The notes beneath the pieces are model-generated. The model ran no database searches. It was not told the DNA's origin and saw nothing but the letters and a program-made list of their open reading frames with translations. This document shows positions 1 through 49,484 of a stretch of 64,000 bases of DNA, piece after piece. The translations under genes were made by a program, and so were the position numbers. This DNA is from Stomorhina lunata (Eukaryota > Arthropoda > Insecta > Diptera > Rhiniidae), in assembly GCA_933228675.1 (NCBI GenBank), contig OW121744.1:62537928-62601927 (forward strand), written 5' to 3'. Position 1 is the first letter of the stretch. Each line of letters begins with the position of its first letter.

Positions 1-240
1 GAAACCTCAAAGACATGGAGAAACATGGTTACGTGTAGAACATCAAGAGCTCTATGGAGTAAATCGGATATTAGTGGAACCAAAATTCTACAAGGTCTGA
101 ATAGGTCAAGCTTAAGAGATGTATAGGGTTCTTAACGGGACATTGTGCCTCAAATTCGAGGCTAAATAGGTGAATGGTAGCATTCCGGACCTCTGCAGAT
201 TATGTCTAGATGGGGATTCTTCCGTACCCTGGAGTCTCCG
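1..240 (+). mobile_element. LINE 3' fragment (Jockey/R1-like)
   Basis: Degraded 3' end of a non-LTR retrotransposon, cut by the window edge. Around 120-165 the plus strand encodes a broken CIGFLTGHC..LNR stretch, the TGH motif that precedes the Cys-rich knuckle at the C-terminus of Jockey/R1-type LINE proteins, followed by a CR.C-like segment near 190-215. The DNA is clearly homologous to the minus-strand fragment at 3826-4470, so two copies of one family lie about 4 kb apart in opposite orientation. Several stops and frameshifts: dead copy. Confidence 0.6.
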
Positions 241-659
241 AGTGAAGGTGTCGTTTCACACTACCTTTAAAGCCTGACCTTACCTAAGAGAGAAGTCTAC
301 CAAGATCTACTTGGGTATTATTGGCACAACTAGATCAGGATATTGTAGTCAGCTTAATTCGTATTGGTCAATAATTAATCCTAAAATACCCAACACCTGC
401 CAGAAAAAGTTCACACAATACCCAGCACCGCTTCCAAAACACAGCAAACCCGACCCTACTAACTCTTTATTCCCTATGGACTAACCCTATTGTTGCGGCG
501 CGTCATTTGTGACTGAATTTAGAGGAGTCCCCTGATTTTGGAGAACATTAATGACGTATTTTTAATTGCAAGTCACGGTGTTACAACAACAACATTAATT
601 TAGTATTGAATTAATGTAAAACTTAACGTTTGCTGCCAAAATTGACGTATGTATTCGAT

Positions 660-1300
660 GTGAAGAACAGAATTGTAGGAGCTGCTATAAAGACTGTATC
701 CTGTGCCTGATCGATGCGGTAAACAATCCGAGTGGGATTCTAGGTCAGGGCTAACGTGAGGGGGAGTTATCTTAGAGCCATTCCGACGTATTTGGTCTAA
801 GGGTCTAAGATAATTTTACTTGGTAAAGTACGAAATTGTAGCGTCTGTTCAACATGTTAGTTGCGGCTACAAGCGGGCGTCTGTCTCGGACCGAGCGGCT
901 CGCTTTACAAACGTGGCTCTTGTCTTTGGACTCATCATCCATCGACTAAGCACTTACGATGTTTTAAGCATGGAAAGAAACAACATTATAGAATATACTA
1001 CTCCAAGGGGTAATCAAGCGAGAAATCCCCCTGCTACGGCAGCTGGCACAAGGATTTTGGAGGTGCCTAATCTATGCAAGAACATCTTTATGAAAGAAAC
1101 CAATTCTATCCAAAGAAATCGAACTATAAAAACTAATATAGGCATGAAAGAAAGTTTAAAGTTTGCGACATGGAAAGTACGCACGTTATACGAGAGGCCC
1201 TATGCTCCACTGGGAGTCAAGGATAACAGAAGAAGAAGTAACCCCCCTAACTGTCCAGAGCTTCGCCCCATTGAAAAAATTGGGTACTAATGAAAAGAGA
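660..1300 (+). mobile_element. internally deleted RTE-type LINE derivative
   Basis: An open stretch at 820-1290 carries FATWKVRTLY (about 1168-1197), the opening motif of RTE-type LINE endonucleases (usually ATWNVRTL). It runs directly into RPYAPLGVKDNRRR (about 1195-1245), the DNA of which matches the 3' terminal segment of an endonuclease-RT LINE seen again at 34768 (plus) and 58375-58415 (minus). Start and end of the element are therefore joined with the rest of endonuclease and RT missing. The upstream part (660-1160) looks like 5' leader sequence. No functional protein is expected. Confidence 0.6.
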
Positions 1301-2590
1301 GTATTAAACTGAGAGTTTTAATTGTATTGACCAAAATCTAAGTATCAACTTCAATCGAGACAGTCTTTATTGTACGTTAGTATATATTTCGAGAACAGAT
1401 CTAACAATTTTGATCACGCATAAACCTTGCGACTTTAATCCGGTCTAAGTCCTGGTGATATTCTCACATATCCAACTTTACTTAGTCCTGTGGATTTGTG
1501 GACATATCCAGTTAAATTTGTAAAAATCTAGATCTCCAAACAGAACCCCTGTATATACCGGATTGATGAAATTGTAAAAGCTTGAGCTGTAACAACGATA
1601 ACAACATGAGAGTTTTAAACTATTTTAGTTCTAGACTCTAGAGAAAAAAAAACTTTTTTTGCATTCATCTTGTCTTATTTTTTTTATATATTTATTTCTA
1701 GCAGACATTCATCGCAACCAGTTGATTAAGTGACGTTCAATGAAATTACGTATTCGCTGAATAATAATGATCTAAATATTGCATATGATTAAAAACTTAA
1801 TACAAATCAATCCTATTTAGAAAATGGTTTCCAAATGTATAAGTATTTTAATAAAGGGTTTATTATTCCATATTCATATAGCCAAATCAAAATAGCAGAA
1901 AAATTCCTTTGTTTTAAACTGTGCAACCAGATTTTTTTCTTCGCTTGACTTACAGATTACACACATATTCATATATATATATGCATATAAGTAGAAACAC
2001 ATATACAAATGGGTAAGGAAGATGGAAATAGTGTAATCCTTTTTTCCAGTTTAACGCCCACATTTGCAAACAATCCGACAATCGTTGTAATATCCGGCTG
2101 TTAGAGTATCCAATTATCAATGTATTTTTAAAATATTTTGCAAAACTTGTTTATTCCGATATACAATATAATTTTGATTTAATGCAACTTGTGATGATAA
2201 TGATGGTAAAAGTCTTTAAGTTGGGCTGGCAAACTTACCTCACTGGGTGACATTGAAGACATTTTTCTTGCAAAAATCCTAAAAATTTTAATCACTTTTA
2301 TTTTCACACTCCCAACGAAACAAACACCGAATTGATTTCGTTTTAATTAAATATTTAAGGATGAAGCTTTAATTTTTTATAAGCAATTTAATTTTTTTGT
2401 ATTTAGTTTTTATTAATTGTTGACATGTTCCACTAAAAAATTTTCTATTGACGTTTCTTTCTGTTGTTTTCAAAAGAAACTTATTATCATTTGTTTTGCT
2501 TTTTTCTTTCGTTTTGTTGACAGCAAAGAGATGAATGACACTAAAACAGTGTTGTCGATTTAATAGTTTCTTAAGGCAAAAAAGTGGATT
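1300..2590. other. AT-rich intergenic sequence, nothing recognised
   Basis: Long A/T runs, a short TA microsatellite near 1970-1985, and no open frame with recognisable protein similarity. I see no gene, RNA or transposon end that I can support. Confidence 0.5.
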
Positions 2591-2599
2591 TTGAATAAA

Positions 2600-2860
2600 T
2601 TACAACACTCAAAGAAAAATATACATAGTTATAGTCAAATACATACTATAAAGCATGATATAAGTATAAGGTAATTCCAATAGCCTTACTAAATTTTTAA
2701 TAAGGATTTTTGAAGTTCGATTTTTGTTAATATATTTGAAAAATCGTTGCCATATTATTAAAAATTGTTTTAAATATGAGGAGGTTTTTTGTTCATAATG
2801 TGTAATGGTGTTATCCACAAAATTAGTATTTTATGTTGGTGAATTAATATAAAATGGTTA
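2600..2860. repeat. dispersed repeat shared with 63230-63430
   Basis: The stretch around 2660-2800, including AAATTTTTAATAAGGATTTT, recurs with about 85-90 percent identity by eye near 63250-63420. A second shared block lies at 3735-3800 (matched at 63800-63870), in the same order, so the two regions look like copies of one element of about 1 kb whose middle differs. No coding potential seen. Confidence 0.5.
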
Positions 2861-2869
2861 AATTATATA

Positions 2870-3735
2870 CCACAGAATACTATATGAGCAAATAAAATAA
2901 AACAAAACCAGACCATAGTTATATAAATATCTTATTTATTTTCTTTCAAAGCTATGAAATTTAAAAATTTAATAATTTAAATCTTTGTCCCTTTACTTTA
3001 ACGAAACCACCCAAACTAACTCAAAACTGTTCCCGTACAAAATTTTCAACGAAAATTGTTGTTTTCTGTCAACTTCGGACTGTTTTGGGTAGTTTTGTTA
3101 AAGAACGGGAACAAACATAAAATAATTTTTTGGGTAAAGGAGAAATATGTTTTCATTCCAATGATCGTTAAATAATTGACTGATAGGTTTAACCGAAGAA
3201 ATCTATTAAATTGAATGCGTAGCTTGCCAAACGCAAACGGAGGCTGAGCATCCAATTTCTAAGCGCGTTTCTGATGCATTCTTGCAACGTTTAATTATTC
3301 GTTGGCGGGCCTCTGATACGTTAATATGGTGTTGGGTTTATGAGTGTACTCTGTTTGTTGTTGTTGCTTCTGGGCCTGACGATATAAGGTATTTTCCAAA
3401 TTCAAAGCTACTGCAGCAATAATTGTTGTAATGATGCTTAAACGGCAACGTTATTAGTAACAGCGGCAGCAGCGCTGTTGAACGTGAAGGCGGCAGGAAA
3501 GGCAGAAACCGTAAAACTCTTGTAGTCTATGAGTCCCCGATTGTGCAAAAATAAAGTCCAAATTGAAATACAAATTTAAAATTGTCTTTATTTAGTTGAA
3601 TTTATATTTTCAATGAATTTTAATAACAAAATATGTTTCCCCAATAAATATAAAAAATCAAATGACAAATAAAAAATACACAAATACAAAATTTCAAACA
3701 AATTCAAAATTTCTCAAAAATGTCAAAATCCTTAT
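2870..3735. other. intergenic, nothing recognised
   Basis: Mixed AT-rich sequence with a GTTGTTGTTG run near 3355. Short open frames here have no recognisable similarity. Probably the interior of the dispersed repeat whose two ends are noted at 2600 and 3735. Confidence 0.35.
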
Positions 3736-3800
3736 ATATGTCAGATAGTGATTTTTAAATTTAATAATGACAATGGAACTACCGTGTGTATAAATCTTGC
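3735..3800. repeat. terminal block of the 2600/63230 repeat
   Basis: The block with GACAATGGAACTACCGTGT recurs near 63840 and, shortened, near 62980 (AAACTACCGTGTGTATATAT). It looks like one conserved end of the dispersed element; no inverted terminal repeat was found. Confidence 0.4.
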
Positions 3801-3825
3801 TATAAAGTGTATTTTATTCATGATT

Positions 3826-4470
3826 TCAAAAGTTTAGGACTGGAATTCCAGTTATAAACCCTACAAGATTAATTGGTTTGCACTGTTGCAGATCCTGAAG
3901 TTTATCATGAAACTTATTACCTAGATGTTTTAGCCTCTGATTTCGGAGCATTGGACAGCTACAGAGATGTTGTTCCACCAATTCGGACGAGTACTCATCT
4001 AGATATAGTCTGCATAAGTCCGGAATGCTACCATCACACCTATTTTGCCTAAAGTGTGCCTTGAACTTTGTGTCTATCAAAATTGCTATACATCGTCTTA
4101 AACTTGACCTACTCAGACCTAGCAGAGTTTTGGTTCCGCTAATGTCTGGCTTTGGCCATAAACTCCTAGATGTTCTACAGGTAACCATGTTATCCCATTT
4201 CCTAGAGGAAATGGGATAACATGAAAGAATTGATACCCAAATGGAAATGGCATATAGGGGGTTAATATCCATCACTCTTTGACCCATGCCTTGGCTCGAG
4301 CTCTGTCTAACGGCCCGGAACCCAGCACAATCTAATCCTATAACTGAGATAGATCTAATAGGGTCAATCTACATTTTTTGACAAGTTTTGAAGTAATACT
4401 GTGTCCTTGTAGTGCCCTGAGGGCAGCCTGGCTGTCGACATAAATCATCACCTCACTGTTTTCCGTTATG
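3826..4470 (-). mobile_element. LINE RNase H and zinc-knuckle fragment
   Basis: Minus-strand remnant of a Jockey/R1-like LINE. From high to low coordinates it shows an RNase H core strand with YVDSQAALRAL (about 4440-4405), a stop-broken segment, then an open stretch of 153 codons (4287-3826) with LLGLSRSSLRRC, a TGH-equivalent region, DLCRLYLDE and EQHLCSCPMLRNQRLKHLG, the C.C..H.C-type knuckle that closes these proteins. The family is the same as at 1-240. Truncated at the 5' side and carrying stops upstream: non-functional. Confidence 0.75.
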
Positions 4471-4628
4471 GAAACTCCAGAAATACCATAAGTGATCTTT
4501 TTTGAAACAGACCTAATCTGGCAAAAAAAAAATGCATTATCTAACAGTATTTAAATATATTTATATATCAACATAATCAACATTTGTAAAATTACAGAAA
4601 AATATTTAACACGATAACACAACGATTT

Positions 4629-5178
4629 TTATAATTTACTATTTCCTATCAACATATCACGGGCCAATTTGACAGCATATTTGGCAGTGCCAGGAGCTGT
4701 AGTCACCCCATAGCCACCATGACCGTAATTGTGTACAACTTTAACAGGACGTCCATCTGGACGATGCATTACTTCTGATTCCACACGGACAACGGCACGA
4801 TGTGGTCTTAAGCCAACCAATTCACGGACAACTTCGGCATTTTTCAAACTAGGCAACATTTTATAACAACGTTCCTTAATAGCCATTGTGTCGTATTTAC
4901 AAACATTCATATTATAACTTTCGTACTGGCGACAACCGCCCAATGTAACAGTTTCAAAACCAGGTACAATATAAGTGTCATAATCTCCATAGAAAGCTGT
5001 TTTTATCCAGGGAGCACGAACTTTAAGAATTTGTCCACGTACAGGCACTAATTGACGATCTTTGCAAAGTGTTTGAGCACCCAGGCCAGTACAATTTAAG
5101 ACGACATCATAATTCTCGGGAAGTTGAGTCAACGAGTCGACGTGATGGAAATGCACAGTACCTCCGGCTTCATTGAAC
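4629..5178 (-). CDS. D-amino-acid oxidase exon 4 with SKL end
   Basis: Acceptor TTACATTATAG ends at 5179; 550 nt. Holds NCTGLGAQTL, the VPRGQ-equivalent VPVRGQ, the GLRPHR substrate loop, the DAO signature and the peroxisomal SKL terminus before TAA (4631-4629). No AATAAA is seen close downstream; AT-rich variants occur near 4560. Confidence 0.94.
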
Positions 5179-8100
5179 CTATAATGTAAATTATTTAAAA
5201 AGTTTAAAATGAATATGAGAAATAGTATGCTAATAATTAATTATATATTCACTTTTTAGTAGCGTATGGTAAAAATAAACGACTTTCGGTTACACAAGTG
5301 GTAAAGAAGGATCCATATTTCCAATCTCCTTGGCACAATTTCAATTCCTCTTCTGTAGCTTGACGATAAATGGGTAATAGCTTTTCAATATAATGATTCT
5401 GCAAATAAAAAATTATTAAAATATATTTTTGATAAGACGATTTAATTGAGAGAAATGAAGTAAAATTCGGTAATTACGTGGAATTTCTACACGATTTTCA
5501 ATTATGATTCAGATTTCATAAAAAATTTTACAGATTTTTCCATTATATTTTTATCATTCCAAATAATTTTCAAAAGGCTAATTAATATAAATGGTCATAT
5601 CTTCACAATAGCACTATCTACTGGTAACATAACTATTTTTGTCTTTGATTCGATCAGAAATACAGATTTTAATATCTTAGAATGTTTCTTTTAGTTGTTT
5701 TCTATTATATCTGTTGCAATATGGAAAAGTAGCTTAAATCGACATAAGAGAGAATTGAGTTAAGGCTATTATTGCATTGCAGAAGCAAAGGCGCTTAAAT
5801 GTGTTTAGTCCGTTTTAAAGAATTCGGGTTTTTGTCAATGTTATGTACGTTTACATTTTAGCTTAAGTTTTTTGAATCAATAATGCATTGATCAAAACAA
5901 CTTATGTAAACATATGTAAACGATTTCGCTTAACTTCACCTAAGCTGTATTAATGTTGACCTTAAAATATAGTCATTATTTTCAAACAACTTATGTTTAC
6001 ATAAAACCACACAATATATACTTTTTTTAAACAGAACCGCTTAAAGTTATTTATGGTCCAGTTCAATTTCAGTTTCGAAAACGAACTTAAGTAGAAGAAA
6101 CATAAAATCTTCTGAATTAAACAATATTTTTTTTTTAATATTCATCCTTCTTCTCTAATAAACATGTTACCAATATATTTTTCATAAATCAAAAGAAAAA
6201 TTACACAAAATTGCTGATATCTCAAAACTTTAATTTTCGACTTAATCTATTCCATATTGCCACAGATTTATTTGTTCTCGTACTCTAACGAAACATACCC
6301 CCCATTTTTTAACTCTTAATAAAATTATTATCAAGATCTCAAAATAGAATTTGAAATGGTATGCAAAAAAAGGTTTAATAAATAAAATCTTATCAGCCAA
6401 ATTGTCAATTAAATATTAATAACATTATAAAACAACAAAAATGTTATTAAATCAAAATCATAAACGTAGACTTAAATAGACGTGCAAATAAGTATAAACG
6501 GGTTAAAGTCGATAATGTCCGACTATTTAATAATCTTTACCATTTATGCCCAATGGACAAATTGACAGCAAATTTAAAAGTTTTTCTTAAATCTTGCGTC
6601 TTATTTTGTTATTAAAGCAAACAATTTCTTTAGATTTTAATATTATAAATTATAATATTAAAATAATTTATAATTATATGTTCGCTATCGGGTCATAATT
6701 AAATATTAAATTTATAGATATTCCTAAAATAAGAACTTTAATCCCCATATATTTCTTTGATATCGTGTATTTACATGACTGACAGGCAGAAACCCTTGAT
6801 CATTTTCTTTTTAAGCTTTTCCCGTATGTAGTTAAAATACCAGTTTCCTGAGGCTGTAGTAAAAGTATGGACTTTCTGGAAATTTTGCAGTTTAAGGAAA
6901 AACGGATAAAATCTGTAGAGTGTTATCTCCTAAACTCAAAAAGATAACAGTATAATTAAAATAAAGATTGAGTTTTATCTAAAATAAGCCGACAAGTGTT
7001 TGATTCTATTTTGAAATTCGTTCTTTTTAGACCTATATAATGGTAAAACTGGGTACAAAGTACACTTTGGTAGTTATTTTTTTTTTTTGCCACAATTTAT
7101 GTTAAGTTAATGTAAAAAACTGTGTTGTTGTTATTGTAACTGCGATATTATTAGTAATATCGCAGAAGTGATAGTCCTTCGTCGAAATTCCGAGTCGTTC
7201 CGGTACGAATAACAGACTCTCGTGGGAACAGATATTGAATACGTTTACTGTACTTTAAAAAAATCAAAATCTAGAGAACCTAAAACTATTTCGATCGGAA
7301 TTCAACTGCGGAATGGAATTTGTAAAACACGATTTTGGTGTCAGAAAAATTCCCACACGAATAGAAAGAACAAGACCTCAAAACTCCCAAATCGTTTTTA
7401 CCTAGCAGGTGGAATTTTAGAGTTTTCGAAATGAAATTATGTGATAAAAATACAATTCCATTTTCTTTATCCTCTTCTCAAATATGGATTATAGTGTTGA
7501 TATCAAAATAAAAAATTAAAAAAAGTGGACCCATGGTGGATCGCGATATAAAAGACATTTTATTAAACAACTTATATTATTTCAGTTGTTCAGTTCAGTT
7601 TCATTAAAATTTGATATCCGTATCAAAAGCTTTAGGCATAATAAATAGGTATGTTTTGAAAAAATCTTGAAAAAAATTAACTTTGAAGAATCTTAAAAAT
7701 TGTATGAGCTAGGAGAATGTATATACATAATTTCATTGAAATCGGAGATGGTGTGCTTCAGCTAGTAATTGAAAATTTTTGATCTAACTCATACACAGAA
7801 AATTGCATCTTTCAAAAGTCGATAACTCCAAAGTTCCGCCTACTAGCACTAAACGTTTTTGGGGTCATATCAAATGGTCATATCAACTTAGAAACCTTCG
7901 TCGGCTCATGCGCAACAACTTTGCTAAAGATCATAACATGAATAAATGCATAGTTTACTTTTATATAAAGGCCATACAGACAAACATTAATTTTTGTATA
8001 TATAGAAGATTATTTAGAATAAGAATTTTGGTATAGCAACGCGAAATGGATTCTTTTAATAAATTTTTTGCTTTGTATAATAACATGAGATCTATACAAA

Positions 8101-8653
8101 TATAGAAGGTCCACTTTACGTTACTAAATTCAATTTCCCTATCTGACAATCTTAAGGGGTTCTGACATTTCAATAGCAATTATCTTGGCACTATTTCTGA
8201 GTTTATAATCTCTTATCACAACAATTCTTTATAGGTATGGAATGTTTCCAAATTTTTAATTGATTAAAATAAAAATAAACTCACACGAACAATAGCAGGT
8301 GAAATGCTAGAATATATATAACCAGACAACTGGCAGACACCGGCTAAGGCTGCTTCCTTGGAACGTCGTATTTCATCCCAATAGTAAAAGGCATCGTTTA
8401 TCCACTGTCTACAAGATGAATGGAAAATGTTAAATGTCAAAAATTGAAAATTTAATATAACTTACTGTGTGATTTCCTGAGTAGGTCCCATAAAACTGGT
8501 GCTGGGACGGAAAATACCAGCTGCCACACTACTGGTTGTATCCTCATTGAAACGGTCAGCCAAGATGGTGACTTTAGCATTGGGATAGGTTTTTTGAAGC
8601 TCTAGAGCTGTGGTCAAGCCAATAATACCACTGCCTACAATACCGAAATGCAT
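4629..8653 (-). CDS. D-amino-acid / D-aspartate oxidase, 4 exons, 335 aa
   Basis: FAD-dependent flavoenzyme that deaminates D-amino acids to keto acids, H2O2 and ammonia in peroxisomes. Exons 8653-8466, 8408-8285, 5398-5253 and 5178-4629 join to exactly 1008 nt (336 codons), with GTAAG, GTGAGT and GTGAAT donors and all phases closing. Residues 1-14 hold the Rossmann FAD motif GIVGSGIIG; the C-terminal part has GLRPHRAVVR (substrate-binding Arg region) and VVHNYGHGGYG..TAPG, which fits the DAO family signature. The last three residues are SKL, a PTS1 signal. Length equals the family norm of about 335-345. The start is the ATG at 8653, preceded by ACAACA and followed at once by the FAD motif; upstream in-frame codons lack an ATG. 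D-Asp versus D-Ala preference cannot be settled by reading. It lies 2.2 kb downstream of the ABCG gene on the same strand. Confidence 0.95.
5253..5398 (-). CDS. D-amino-acid oxidase exon 3
   Basis: Acceptor TTATTTGCAG ends at 5399; 146 nt beginning phase 0. Encodes the helical stretch up to YATKK with WKYGSFFTT. Donor GTGAAT begins at 5252, a weaker but acceptable site. The intron to exon 4 is only 74 bp. Confidence 0.92.
5399..8284 (-). other. oxidase intron 2, 2.9 kb
   Basis: Large AT-rich intron between exons 2 and 3. Apart from a perfect 11-bp-arm hairpin at 7140-7165 I see no transposon I can name and no coding similarity. The other two oxidase introns are 57 and 74 bp, so this one has probably grown by insertion of now unrecognisable DNA. 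Confidence 0.7.
7140..7165. repeat. perfect hairpin, 11-bp arms
   Basis: CTGCGATATTA, a 4-base loop TTAG, then TAATATCGCAG. It sits in the long oxidase intron. It could be the centre of an old MITE or chance; no flanking target duplication was seen. Confidence 0.5.
8285..8408 (-). CDS. D-amino-acid oxidase exon 2
   Basis: Acceptor CTTGTAG at 8409-8415, 124 nt. Encodes QWINDAFYYWDEIRRS then GVCQLSGYIYSS, matching the family's QLSGY region. Ends at CGT before the strong donor GTGAGT (8284-8279), phase 0. Confidence 0.92.
8466..8653 (-). CDS. D-amino-acid oxidase exon 1
   Basis: 62 codons plus 2 bases: start ATG, GxGxxG FAD-binding fold and the SSVAAGIFRP segment typical of the family. Ends ACACA before donor GTAAG (8465-8461). 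The split codon CA|A gives Gln with exon 2. Confidence 0.93.
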
Positions 8654-9207
8654 TGTTGTTGTTGTTCGAGGAAAATATACCAGAAGATAAACTAACAAAA
8701 ACCTCAATCGACCACTAACTTCGCCAACAGAATCTACGCCGTGTTAACCTGGGTTTGGTCAACTAAATACTGAATAATCATTTTGTGTATTTATTCATTA
8801 TTGGAGGTAAGTATGTTTCGCATTCAGTTTTCTTATCTTTTATATTGAAGGGGACGAATATGGATTAACAAACGAAAACAATTTAATCAAAGAAAACATT
8901 ACCGGCTGTCTCTTATCATATGGTTTGTTTTGTTTAACAGCGCCATCTGTCGGTAATTTCTAATGTAAATAAAAAGCTTTCAAAAGTTTTCATACTGGAA
9001 TGGAAATGTGTATTGTTAGCTTTTCAAAAATGTCCCAACAAACATTTAAGTTCAAGTTTGTTAGCGCTTATAACTTATGTAATATTAATTGGAAATTCCT
9101 TTTATAGCTCATTCACATTAAAAGTTTTTAGGTATTTTCGAAAAGTAACATTATTTAAATTTGGCACTTGATAAGTTTTTGTCAAACAATAATTCATTCT
9201 TAATCTT

Positions 9208-9292
9208 TATTTGGGAATTAAAAGTTTTAATTCCCAAATAAAAACACAATATTTTGTTTTAATTTAAAACAAAATATTATGTTTTTATTTTA
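9208..9292. repeat. two adjacent palindromes
   Basis: First: TTTGGGAATTAAAA, one base, then its complement (14-bp arms or longer). Second, immediately after: about 22-bp arms around AAAACACAATATTTTGTTTT with one mismatch. Both lie in the DNA between the ABCG 3' end and the oxidase start, about 560 bp from the oxidase ATG. Confidence 0.75.
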
Positions 9293-9451
9293 GACTGCCA
9301 TTTATTTTTGGCGACTTTGGAAGTCCTTGTGGAAATCCCAACTTGTCCTTTCCTATTTAAGAAGCCTATCCCCTTCTTAAGAATTCGAATTTGAAATTCT
9401 TCATACCGATGATCGGAGAAGGATCAGTCATTTGACACTCTGCAGTTACTA

Positions 9452-10238
9452 ACAAGTAAGAAAGTGCTATAGTCGGTCAAGCCCGACCATACGATACCCT
9501 TCACCATTAAGGTCAAAGGTGTTCTTTTTCCTGTATAAAGACAAATATTTGCTAAATTTGGTCATCATACAAACATTTTCTCAAAACTTATATATTTAAG
9601 CTGTTTCCGTCATTTGGACTTATATGAGAGCTAGGGTCAAATGTGGACCTATGATGATCTCGAAATTTGACAAATTGATTACAGTTTTTACAAAAATTGT
9701 GCATGCAAAAAATAAACTCATAATTCTCATTATCTTCAGATTTACAAGCGTTTTAGTGATTTTTGTCCAATTTAGTGCGTTTTGACAGAAGAGTTTGTAT
9801 ATAGTCAAATGTGGACCGACGAAATTTGGTATAGTGATTTTGGTTGACATAAGCATTGTTTGTTTTAAATTTAATGAAAAAATATTGATATTTGTGGCCA
9901 AAACATCAATTCCAGGAAGTGGGACCTATGGAGGTACCATAAATAATGGACCGATTTTGACCGATTTCAATAGCCATGGTCCCACTACAAAAAAAATGAT
10001 CTTTCCCAAATTTCATCAAATTATCTTTAGAATTGCGACCTGTAGTTTGATTACAAGGTTTACATGGGGGTCCAGCCAGCCAGACGGACGGACGGACATC
10101 GCTAAATCGACTCAGAAAGTGATTCTAAGACTATTGGTATACTAAAAGGTGGGTCTAAGACAAATATTTCCATGCGTTACATACATCAGCACAAACTTAT
10201 AATGCCCTTTCCACCTATGGTGGTGAAGGGTATAAAAA
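9452..10238 (+). mobile_element. DINE/mini-me-like repeat, copy 1
   Basis: Starts AACAAGTAAGAAAGTGCTAT, followed by GTCGGTCAAGCCCGACCATA (a short hairpin) and CGATACCCTTCACCA; ends with the hairpin CCACCTATGGTGGTGAAGGG then TATAAAA. It contains a GACGGACGGACGGAC stretch near 10083, the complement of the GTCY microsatellite typical of mini-me/DINE elements of Diptera. No transposase. Homologous copies lie at 46242, 57286 (minus), 61763 and 62465 (minus). Confidence 0.75.
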
Positions 10239-10886
10239 CGAACAAAGTCCCATCCACAGTTCAATGTTGCCAGCATTAAAAAATACTGTAGAACGGGGAC
10301 ATAGAGTTCAAATTGGCCACCAAATATGAAAAATAGAGAATAGGGAGAGCTATATCTGTAAGCCTACCGGAGATAGCAATAGTATTGACTGCCACAGCAA
10401 AGCCTTAGAGTTCCTTGCGCGTTAGCCCTTGAATCACTTCAAAATACTACCCATCGAAAAAACATTATTTATGTAATTTTTTATAAGATTTTAAAAAATT
10501 TATTTAAAAAATTTTCCATCACATAATAATACATATTAGTTTTATACAAATATTTTATTGGAATTTTTTTTATTTAGTTAGTCTAACGTTATACCAAACT
10601 AAAAAAGTATGTCAATTTTGCTGTTTACCAAAATGTTTAATTTGTATTACAAATTTTTAATAATAGTAAAAATATTTAAAACTAGCGACATAGAAACAGA
10701 ACTGGCATTAATCTTATTAAGATATGATATTTTGAGAAAGATAGTAAAACTAAATTTTATCGCCTACTTCTGGAAAATTTTGATTTTTTTAAAAATGACC
10801 AATTTCAATTCTGACTAATTAAACGTATTAAAAAACGAGTAAATTTATATGGCTTTCGGCATATTTTCGTTTTTTTTTTTTCAGTT

Positions 10887-48967
<38,081 letters not shown>

Positions 48968-49140
48968 TTTTACAATAAACACTTAAAACACGTACGATCA
49001 TGAAAACGGAAAAATAAACAATAAAATTTGTCCCGCTGATATCGCAGACGACAATAATGTATCACCGAACGAACGATGCAACAAACAAGAATAAACTTTC
49101 TGCTCGATGAGAATTATATTCTATGTAGAATCTAGCTACT
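48968..49140 (-). promoter_or_regulatory. probable ABCG 5' UTR / promoter region
   Basis: Low-repeat sequence directly upstream of the ABCG ATG, between the coding start and the 3.4-kb minisatellite that begins near 49485. It has a TATA-like ATAGAATATAATT on the minus strand near 49127-49110 and a TCGTTCGTTCGG stretch near 49070. No clear initiator or DPE pair. Extra upstream non-coding exons are possible. Confidence 0.25.
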
Positions 49141-49484
49141 TTCTGTTTTGGGGAGAATACTTGCTCGTTTGTTCAAATACAATTGCTGAGTAATGCGCAA
49201 ACATCGAATTCAACCAACCCAATATTATTGTAGCAAGTTCATTTTCACTCACTCGTATTAGAAATGTTTCAATCAATTTGTAATAATTATTACTAATACT
49301 TAGGAAATAAATATAATAGTCATAATAGTTAAAGTCAGATGTAAACTGAACATTTGTTTACACAGACTCTGTAGACAAAGAATTGTAAACACTTTGTTCT
49401 TTTGCAAAAATATTAATTAACGCAATTGAGGAGGTACACTGAAACAAATTTAAGCTAAAACATCCAAAAGCATAAAACATGTCA

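Noticed and set aside
3046..3255. 69-codon minus-strand frame
   Set aside because: No similarity; composition of AT-rich intergenic DNA.
8654..8707. Upstream 18-codon extension of the oxidase with a hydrophobic stretch
   Set aside because: Begins at TTG, has no ATG, and the FAD motif immediately follows the ATG at 8653 as in relatives; taken as 5' UTR.
9620..10145. Overlapping 93- and 116-codon frames on both strands
   Set aside because: Lie in a non-coding DINE-like repeat; related frames in other copies are broken differently.
48968..48982. GTG start five codons upstream in ABCG exon 1
   Set aside because: GTG is not a usual start in flies; the ATG at 48967 has suitable context and length.
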